From Caldifarciminota bacterium (GTDB lineage Bacteria > WOR-3 > Hydrothermia > UBA1063 > CAJXJZ01), in NCBI GenBank assembly GCA_027073945.1, contig JALTEL010000182.1:1-9512 (forward strand): a stretch of 9,512 nt of DNA. The letters are read 5' to 3'. The notes beneath the pieces are model-generated. The model saw only the letters and a program-made list of their open reading frames with translations, did not search any database and was not told where the DNA came from. The position numbers and the translations under genes were made by a program. Shown here one piece after another: positions 5,148 through 9,512 of the stretch; position 1 is the stretch's first letter, and each line of letters begins with the position of its first letter.

Positions 5148-6044
5148 ATGATTCAACAATTAATAATTAATGGCATAATTGCAGGCAGCATATATGCCCT
5201 CATCGCAATTGGCTTCACGGTCATTTACCGCACGGTGAAGTTTTTTCACTTCGCTCATGGTGTAGTCTATACAGCAGGTGCTTATTTTGCCTACACCTTT
5301 ATAAACTCTCTAACTCCCCAACTCTCTAACTCTTTAACTTATTTTATTTCTTTTTTTTTATCCATAATCCTGGCTGCTATTCTTGGAATCGCTATTGATA
5401 GATTTGTCTATTATCCCCTTCGCCAGCAGAAAGCATCAAACCTGATTTTCCTTCTGGCATCATTCGGTGTATTTATCTTCCTCCAAAACTTAATTCAACT
5501 CATCTATGGAGCGCAGATCCTCACAATAAGGACAGGTCCCATAAAAGAGGGACATCATTTCTTTGGCGCGGTGATTACTGACATCCAGATTTTGATTCTG
5601 GTGGTCTCTATCATTCTTATGATATTGCTCTGGCTCTTTATCCAGAAGACAAAGCTCGGTAAAGCAATGAGGGCGGTATCTGATGACATGATAGCAGCAA
5701 ATGTTGTTGGCATAAACCCTGAGAAGATAATTTTAAGTTCATTTGCTATTGGTTCTGCTCTGGCTGGAGCTGCTGGAATACTGATTTCCTATGAGACAAA
5801 TATTGAACCTACAATGGGTTTTAATGCTCTTCTGAAGGGTATTATTGCCTCTATTATTGGTGGTATTGGTAGTATCCCTGGTGCAGTGCTTGGTGGATTC
5901 TTTCTGGGATTAGCGGAGAATCTTGGTATCTGGAAGATATCAGCAGGATGGAAGGATTGTATCGCATTCGTAATCCTCATAATCTTTCTTTTGATAAGAC
6001 CGTCGGGTTTCCTGGGGACTAAAACTGAAAAGGAAAGTTTATGA
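5148..6044 (+). CDS. livH: Branched-chain amino acid ABC transporter permease LivH
   Basis: This is one of the two membrane subunits that form the translocation channel of the Liv importer. The start is set at the ATG at 5148 with GGAG 9 nt upstream, rather than the in-frame TTG at 5133; the product is then 298 residues, typical for LivH. It opens with IINGIIAGSIYALIAIGFTVIY, the family's N-terminal signature, followed by FFHFAHG and GAYFAY. The ATPase-coupling EAA-like loop is GKAMRAVSDDMIAANVVGIN (171-190). GGIGSIPGAVLGG (238-250) and RPSGFLG near the end are also characteristic. Residues 52-65 (INSLTPQLSNSLTY region) are encoded by an 8-bp repeat array and enlarge the loop after the early membrane spans. 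The gene lies directly behind a decayed livH fragment and is followed by the four-helix-bundle gene. Confidence 0.96.
   Translation: MIQQLIINGIIAGSIYALIAIGFTVIYRTVKFFHFAHGVVYTAGAYFAYTFINSLTPQLSNSLTYFISFFLSIILAAILGIAIDRFVYYPLRQQKASNLIFLLASFGVFIFLQNLIQLIYGAQILTIRTGPIKEGHHFFGAVITDIQILILVVSIILMILLWLFIQKTKLGKAMRAVSDDMIAANVVGINPEKIILSSFAIGSALAGAAGILISYETNIEPTMGFNALLKGIIASIIGGIGSIPGAVLGGFFLGLAENLGIWKISAGWKDCIAFVILIIFLLIRPSGFLGTKTEKESL
5304..5340 (+). repeat. Octamer array AACTCNNN inside livH
   Basis: Five AACTC/AACTT cores start at 5304, 5312, 5320, 5328 and 5336, exactly 8 bp apart. Because 8 is not a multiple of 3, the cores are read in all three frames, giving NSLTPQLSNSLT, itself an 8-residue periodicity. 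Confidence 0.93.
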
Positions 6045-6055
6045 GTTGAGGAGTT
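6043..6055 (+). repeat. Two-unit octamer array GAGTTNNN before the four-helix-bundle gene
   Basis: GAGTT at 6043 and 6051 are 8 bp apart. They span the livH stop (TGA 6042-6044) and end just before the ATG at 6056. GAGGAG at 6048-6053 is the only ribosome-binding-like sequence and sits unusually close (2 nt) to that ATG, so initiation may rely on re-initiation after livH. Confidence 0.65.
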
Positions 6056-6463
6056 ATGGCGAAGATAGAAAGATTTGAAGATATTGAAGCATGGCAGAAG
6101 GCAAGGAAATTAGTTAAAGAAGTTTATAGAGTCTGTAGAGTTGAGAGTTATAAGAGATATTATAGTCTTATTGATCAGACAGGGAGAGCCGCTGTTTCAA
6201 TTATGGCTAATATTGCAGAAGGTTTTGCCAGACGGACAAATAAGGAGTTTATAAATTTTCTGGGAATGGCACACGCTTCAGCAGCAGAACTTCAATCGTG
6301 TCTTTATGTCGCCCTGGATCAAAAATATATTTCATACCAGGATTTTAGAACCCTTTACTCATTAGCAGATGAAGTCTCCAAAATGATACAGGGCTTCATT
6401 TCTTGCTTGAGAAACTCTCAAACTCCAAAACTCCTTAACTCTCAACTAAAAAAGACAGAATGA
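6056..6463 (+). CDS. Four-helix-bundle protein, 23S rRNA intervening-sequence family
   Basis: The 135-residue protein matches the S23/TIGR02436 family first found in intervening sequences of 23S rRNA genes and now known as free-standing genes in many genomes. Key parts are RFEDIEAWQKARKLVKEVY (6-24), DQTGRAAVSIMANIAEGFAR (40-59) and FINFLGMAHASAAELQSCLY (65-84), followed by a last helix at about 98-118. The biochemical role is unknown; structures in the family are pentameric helical bundles suggested to bind nucleic acid. The C-terminal tail, about residues 119-131 (RNSQTPKLLNSQL), comes from an 8-bp repeat array rather than the conserved fold. The gene splits livH from livM: it starts 11 nt after livH and its TGA overlaps the livM ATG (ATGA at 6460-6463). 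It is therefore embedded in the operon without breaking co-translation. Confidence 0.93.
   Translation: MAKIERFEDIEAWQKARKLVKEVYRVCRVESYKRYYSLIDQTGRAAVSIMANIAEGFARRTNKEFINFLGMAHASAAELQSCLYVALDQKYISYQDFRTLYSLADEVSKMIQGFISCLRNSQTPKLLNSQLKKTE
6413..6444 (+). repeat. Octamer array AACTCNNN at the 3' end of the four-helix-bundle gene
   Basis: AACTC cores at 6413, 6421, 6429 and 6437 are 8 bp apart; a fifth partial core is shifted by one base. It is translated as NSQTPKLLNSQL in the C-terminal tail. Confidence 0.93.
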
Positions 6464-7332
6464 TGGAATACCTACTGCATATATTGGTAATTTCTGGCAT
6501 CTATATCATTTTGACCCTCAGCCTGAATTTGATAGTGGGATATACAGGGCTCCCTGCACTGGGTCATGCAGCTTTTTCCTGTATAGGAGCATATACTTCA
6601 AGCCTGCTTGCACTGAATATGGGAGTATCTCCCTGGATCGGATTATTGATAGGGGCATGTGTGGCGGCTCTGTCCGGTATTGTAATAGGATATCCTGCGG
6701 TGCGACTAAAGGGAGATTATCTTGCTCTGGCAACATTCGGGCTGGGAGTTATTGTTTACTCCATTGCCAAGAACTGGGTATCTCTTACAAGAGGGCCAAT
6801 GGGGCTGCCTGGAATTCCCGGGTTTTCATTTTTTGGTTTCCAGTTATCAGAGACATGGTCCTACCTGCTTCTGGTTTTGGTCTTTGTAGCAATTACCATA
6901 TTTGTAATCAATAGGATAGTAAATTCTCCCTTTGGCAGGATACTGAGGTCTATCAGAGAAGATGAGATTGCATCAGAGGCTCTGGGTAAAGATACAACCA
7001 AATATAAACTCCTGGTCTTTATTATTGGGGCATTCTTTGCCGGTATTGCTGGAAGCCTTTATGCGCATTACATAACCTTTATTGACCCTTCAAGTTTCAC
7101 TGTTATGGAATCCATAACCATTCTTCTTATGGTCATCTTTGGAGGGATGGGCAGCATATCAGGCTCTATAGTGGGAGCAGTGGTTCTGGTAGTCTTTCCT
7201 GAACTTTTGAGATTTCTTGGAATGCCCTCTTCAATTGCAGCGCCGATGAGGCAGATGATTTATGGTTTGTTGTTGATAGTTCTTATGATTAAAAGGCCTC
7301 AAGGAATAATGGGAAAATATAGGTTTAAATAG
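6460..7332 (+). CDS. livM: Branched-chain amino acid ABC transporter permease LivM
   Basis: This is the second channel subunit of the Liv importer, of 290 residues. It is recognised by LNLIVGYTGLPALGHAAFSC (22-41), the GAYTSSL segment, GYPAVRLKGDYLALATFGLG (77-96), RGPMGLPGIPG (111-121), the coupling loop SPFGRILRSIREDEIASEAL (156-175), and IFGGMGSISGSIVGA (226-240). About eight to nine hydrophobic spans are evident. The start ATG overlaps the upstream stop by the ATGA at 6460-6463, and a second in-frame ATG follows directly. The usual LTGGP motif reads LTRGP here, a modest change. Unlike livH, livG and livF, no octamer repeat insertion is visible in this gene. It pairs with LivH and binds the LivG/LivF ATPases encoded next. 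Confidence 0.96.
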   Translation: MMEYLLHILVISGIYIILTLSLNLIVGYTGLPALGHAAFSCIGAYTSSLLALNMGVSPWIGLLIGACVAALSGIVIGYPAVRLKGDYLALATFGLGVIVYSIAKNWVSLTRGPMGLPGIPGFSFFGFQLSETWSYLLLVLVFVAITIFVINRIVNSPFGRILRSIREDEIASEALGKDTTKYKLLVFIIGAFFAGIAGSLYAHYITFIDPSSFTVMESITILLMVIFGGMGSISGSIVGAVVLVVFPELLRFLGMPSSIAAPMRQMIYGLLLIVLMIKRPQGIMGKYRFK

Positions 7333-7335
7333 TTT

Positions 7336-8127
7336 ATGAGTCTAACAAAGAATATTTTGGAAGTAAGAAATTTGGTTAAGGAATTTGATGGAGTAAAGGC
7401 AGTCAATAATCTTTCTTTTGATGTTAGTAAAAATTCTATTACTGCATTGATTGGCCCCAATGGATCTGGCAAAACAACTGTCTTCAATCTGATTACTGGT
7501 TTCTTAGAGCCAGATAATGGCAATATAACTCTAAAACTACCTAACTCCAAAACTCATCAACTTACCAAACTTCCTTGCTACAAAATAGCCAGGATGGGTA
7601 TCGCTCGGACTTTCCAGAATATCAGACTCTTTCCGCAGATTACGGTTATGGAGAATATGTTGCTGGCAACCAGATATGAGAGGGGCGAAGGTCTTATATC
7701 TGCACTTCTTCAGTCAAAGACTATGAGACATGAAGAACAGAGAAATAGAGAAAAAGTCCTGGAATATCTTGAACTGGTAGGTCTTACTGACAAGAAGGAT
7801 GAACTTGCACAGAATCTATCTCATGGCCAGAGAAGATTACTTGAATTAGCCCGAGCACTGGCCATGGAAGCCGAGGTATTTTTGTTGGATGAGCCAGCAG
7901 CAGGTGTTTTCCCTAATATGAGAGTTAAGATTTTGGATCTACTCAAAAAGTTAAAAGCTAAAGGTAAAACGATTCTATTCATTGAGCATGATATGAAGGT
8001 AGTAACAGGGATCTCTGATAATGTGATTGTGTTGAACTATGGTCAAAAAATAGCTGAAGGTCCTCCAGGGGTAGTAATCAGAGATGAGAAGGTCATAGAG
8101 GCCTATCTTGGAAAAAGGAAGTTTTAA
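7336..8127 (+). CDS. livG: Branched-chain amino acid ABC transporter ATP-binding protein LivG
   Basis: This is a cytoplasmic ATPase of the Liv importer, 263 residues. All nucleotide-binding motifs are intact: Walker A GPNGSGKT (40-47), Q-loop RTFQNIRLF with Gln94, signature LSHGQRR (161-167), Walker B VFLLDEP (181-187) with catalytic Glu186, and switch histidine in FIEHDM (His218). [16 protein letters not shown] and the long helical insert at about 112-150 are typical of LivG. Residues of about 64-80 ([16 protein letters not shown]) replace the short loop that usually lies between the first beta sheet and KIARLG, and are encoded by an octamer array. Because this lies between Walker A and the Q-loop, away from the catalytic residues, activity is probably kept. 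The start is 3 nt after the livM stop, with no strong Shine-Dalgarno, suggesting coupled translation. Confidence 0.96.
   Translation: MSLTKNILEVRNLVKEFDGVKAVNNLSFDVSKNSITALIGPNGSGKTTVFNLITGFLEPDNGNITLKLPNSKTHQLTKLPCYKIARMGIARTFQNIRLFPQITVMENMLLATRYERGEGLISALLQSKTMRHEEQRNREKVLEYLELVGLTDKKDELAQNLSHGQRRLLELARALAMEAEVFLLDEPAAGVFPNMRVKILDLLKKLKAKGKTILFIEHDMKVVTGISDNVIVLNYGQKIAEGPPGVVIRDEKVIEAYLGKRKF
7527..7566 (+). repeat. Octamer array AACTCNNN inside livG
   Basis: Cores AACTC, AACTA, AACTC, AACTC and AACTT start at 7527, 7535, 7543, 7551 and 7559, all 8 bp apart; a sixth core at 7568 is shifted by one base. It is translated as the [15 protein letters not shown] loop. Confidence 0.9.
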
Positions 8128-8151
8128 GAGTTTGGAAGTTAAGGAGTTTAA
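8128..8151 (+). repeat. Octamer array GAGTTNNN carrying the livF Shine-Dalgarno
   Basis: GAGTT (8128), AAGTT (8136) and GAGTT (8144) are in 8-bp register and fill the livG-livF gap. The last unit is part of AAGGAG at 8141-8146, 7 nt before the livF ATG at 8154, so the repeat forms the ribosome binding site. Confidence 0.8.
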
Positions 8152-8153
8152 AA

Positions 8154-8936
8154 ATGAATAATCAACAAAGAAATTCTAATAATAGATTTCAGACTCCAAA
8201 ACTCTGTAACTCTAAAACTCAAAAAACTATCCTGCAAGTGCAGAATTTAACCGTATATTACGACACTGTCCTTGCTCTGGATGATATTTCTCTCTCTGTT
8301 AATGAGAGGGAAATCGTGACAATGATAGGTCCGAATGGTGCCGGGAAGTCCACAGCTCTAAAGGCAATTTGTGGTCTGGTAAAATCCTCATCAGGAGGAA
8401 TCTTATTTCAGAGAAAAAACATAAATGGCAATCAGCCATATCAACTGGTAGAAAAAGGATTATGCCTGGTGCCAGAAGGAAGACGGGTTTTTACTTCAAT
8501 GACTGTTTTAGAGAATCTGGAGATGGGTGCTTATACCAGAAATGATAAAAAGGCCGTTAAGGAGGATATTGATAGAGTATTCAGCCTGTTTCCTGTTCTC
8601 AGGGAAAGACAGAAACAAAGAGCAGGGACATTAAGCAGCGGTGAACAGCAGATGCTTGCGATCGGGAGAGCGCTGATGCTGAAGCCCAGGCTTCTCCTAC
8701 TGGATGAACCATCGGTGGGGCTTTCTCCAAATTATGTGGATATTGTATTTGAAAAGATAAAAGAAATTAACAGAGATGGGATTACAATTCTCTTTGTAGA
8801 GCAGAATGCAAGAATGGCTTTAGAATACGCCGATCGAGGTTATGTGTTTGAAATAGGCAAAATTGCTTTTGAAGATAGTGCAAAAAAACTCCTTGAGAAT
8901 GATGAGGTCAGAAAGTCATTTTTGGGAGAGAGGTAG
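8154..8936 (+). CDS. livF: Branched-chain amino acid ABC transporter ATP-binding protein LivF
   Basis: This is the second ATPase of the Liv importer, 260 residues, about 25 longer than usual at the N-terminus. The conserved protein begins at ILQVQNLTVYYDTVLALDDI (26-45). Walker A is GPNGAGKS (59-66). The Q-loop position carries the LivF-type VPEGRRVF (106-113). The signature is LSSGEQQ (160-166), Walker B is LLLLDEP (180-186) and the switch motif is FVEQNA with glutamine, as is normal for LivF. The extra N-terminal residues (NNRFQTPKLCNSKTQKT) are encoded largely by an octamer array, so the true family start has been displaced upstream. The ATG at 8154 has a good AAGGAG at 7 nt. It is the last gene of the operon; I see no terminator hairpin after the stop. 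Confidence 0.96.
   Translation: MNNQQRNSNNRFQTPKLCNSKTQKTILQVQNLTVYYDTVLALDDISLSVNEREIVTMIGPNGAGKSTALKAICGLVKSSSGGILFQRKNINGNQPYQLVEKGLCLVPEGRRVFTSMTVLENLEMGAYTRNDKKAVKEDIDRVFSLFPVLRERQKQRAGTLSSGEQQMLAIGRALMLKPRLLLLDEPSVGLSPNYVDIVFEKIKEINRDGITILFVEQNARMALEYADRGYVFEIGKIAFEDSAKKLLENDEVRKSFLGER
8192..8223 (+). repeat. Octamer array AACTCNNN at the 5' end of livF
   Basis: Cores GACTC, AACTC, AACTC and AACTC start at 8192, 8200, 8208 and 8216, 8 bp apart. It is translated as QTPKLCNSKTQ in a non-conserved N-terminal extension. Confidence 0.92.
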
Positions 8937-8984
8937 CATGTTTAATAGGAATTTAGAGGCATAAAATCGGCAGCAACTTCATCT

Positions 8985-9085
8985 ATGCGTATTCTGATGA
9001 ATCCGGCCAGTGAATCCGAAGGATTCCGGCCACCCATTTTGTCATAGCGGCACTGGTATCCATATTATCCTCAGTGGCCGGATTG
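8985..9085 (-). repeat. IS21-type terminal repeat region
   Basis: Read on the minus strand after the istB fragment, the core TGGCCGGA(A/T)T and variants occur several times (near 9000-9010, 9021-9034 and 9075-9083), as in the multiple terminal repeats of IS21-family elements. GAATCC at 9012-9017 and GGATTC at 9021-9026 form a short hairpin with outer GGCC palindromes. The outer element boundary cannot be fixed here; the operon sequence ends at 8936, and the roughly 50 bp between hold nothing I recognise. Confidence 0.6.
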
Positions 9086-9087
9086 AG

Positions 9088-9393
9088 TCAAGATATTTTG
9101 TTTTTCCGTTTCGATCCTCCTTCCAATTCCAGCCGGTAAGCGTTATGTACCACCCTGTCCATTATGGCATCTGCCAGGGTGGGGTCTTCAAACCGGGAAT
9201 GCCATTCAGCGACCGGGAGTTGAGTGGCCAGCACAGTGGATCCCTTGTTGTACCTGTCATCTATTATCTCAAGAAGATCCCTGGTCTGGACCAGAGTCAG
9301 ATCATCCAGCAGCCAGTCATCCAGGATGAGAAGCCTGGTTTTTAGTAGCCTGGTCAGGAGCTTTTCGTAGGTTCCATCCGCGTGGGTCTTCAC
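9088..9393 (-). pseudogene. istB: IS21-family helper ATPase IstB, C-terminal fragment
   Basis: The minus-strand frame contains LLTRLLKTRLLILDDWLLDD, the Walker B region of IstB (DnaC-like AAA+ ATPase that assists the IS21 transposase). RDLLEIIDDRYNKGSTVLAT, QLPVAEWH and DPTLADAIMDRVVHNAYRLE follow, all hallmarks of the IstB C-terminal half. A full IstB is about 250 residues. The N-terminal half with Walker A (GxxGxGKT) is missing, and homology stops at about 9391, where unrelated repeats begin. No istA is in the window. The fragment is therefore non-functional, whatever its apparent GTG start at 9393. Confidence 0.88.
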
Positions 9394-9394
9394 C

Positions 9395-9470
9395 GCTCAT
9401 AGGAATTGACCCACCTCTGCTCATAAAAATTGACCCACCAGAATTATGCTCAAATTTTGACCCACCTCTG
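9395..9470. repeat. Second, different IS21-like terminal repeat set
   Basis: GCTCAT followed by TTGACCCACC occurs twice with a 24-bp period (9395 and 9419), and a third diverged copy follows (GCTCAAATTTTGACCCACC, about 9448-9466). On the minus strand this reads GGTGGGTCAA, a repeat type seen at ends of IS21-family elements. It differs from the TGGCCGGAAT repeats on the other side of the istB fragment, so the two come from different elements. It abuts the truncation point of istB. The last 42 nt of the window hold no gene I can support. Confidence 0.6.
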
Positions 9471-9512
9471 ATTTCTTAATTTGATTTTTCCAGCATAGCC
9501 CGGTTTGTGGAC

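Noticed and set aside
5304..5340. CRISPR-like or ordinary low-complexity reading of the octamer arrays
   Set aside because: Units are only 8 bp, with no spacers and no cas genes, and they are translated in frame; register and core conservation are too regular for simple low complexity.
6657..6914. Second plus-strand frame inside livM
   Set aside because: It overlaps an intact permease frame with strong family motifs and has no ribosome binding site.
9010..9345. Plus-strand open frame opposite istB
   Set aside because: The minus strand carries clear IstB residues over the same stretch; the plus frame shows no family features.
1..9512. tRNA, rRNA, riboswitch or phage attachment sites
   Set aside because: No cloverleaf, rRNA-conserved stretch, or known riboswitch core was recognised on reading either strand.

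Overview
The window is a bacterial chromosomal segment from an AT-rich, probably uncultivated lineage. I cannot name the taxon. A 23S-intervening-sequence family gene inside an operon, many degraded insertion sequences and NSQTPKLLNS-type peptide insertions fit genomes of deep-branching or candidate-phylum Gram-negative bacteria, but that placement is inference. The core is a complete branched-chain amino acid type (Liv/HAAT) ABC importer, all on the + strand: substrate-binding protein (518-1651), LivH permease (5148-6044), LivM permease (6460-7332), and the ATPases LivG (7336-8127) and LivF (8154-8936). The two permeases and two ATPases would form the membrane complex fed by the binding protein.

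The operon is interrupted twice. Directly after the binding-protein gene lies an AT-rich three-gene block (1668-4763): an unrecognised membrane-associated protein with a perfect 60-bp internal tandem duplication, a B12-binding-domain radical SAM enzyme whose start overlaps the previous stop (ATGA), and a 60-residue protein behind a strong ribosome binding site. Between livH and livM sits a four-helix-bundle gene of the 23S rRNA intervening-sequence family (6056-6463), itself coupled to livM by an ATGA overlap.

Mobile-element debris frames everything. At 22-450 there is an internally deleted IS66-type element, and at 4922-5086 a 165-bp non-coding IS66-ended miniature element with a long internal fold-back. 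The miniature element sits inside a decayed 5' fragment of a second livH (4849-5118). At the right end are an IS21-family istB fragment (minus strand, 9088-9393) with multiple terminal-type repeats, and a second, different IS21-like repeat set (9395-9470).

The most unusual signal is an 8-bp periodic repeat of unit AACTCNNN. It occurs as short arrays inside livH, the four-helix-bundle gene, livG and livF, where it is translated as loop insertions, a C-terminal tail or an N-terminal extension. It also occurs in the opposite orientation (GAGTTNNN) at the gene junctions, where it overlaps or supplies Shine-Dalgarno-like GGAG sequences. It is absent from livJ and from the radical SAM block.
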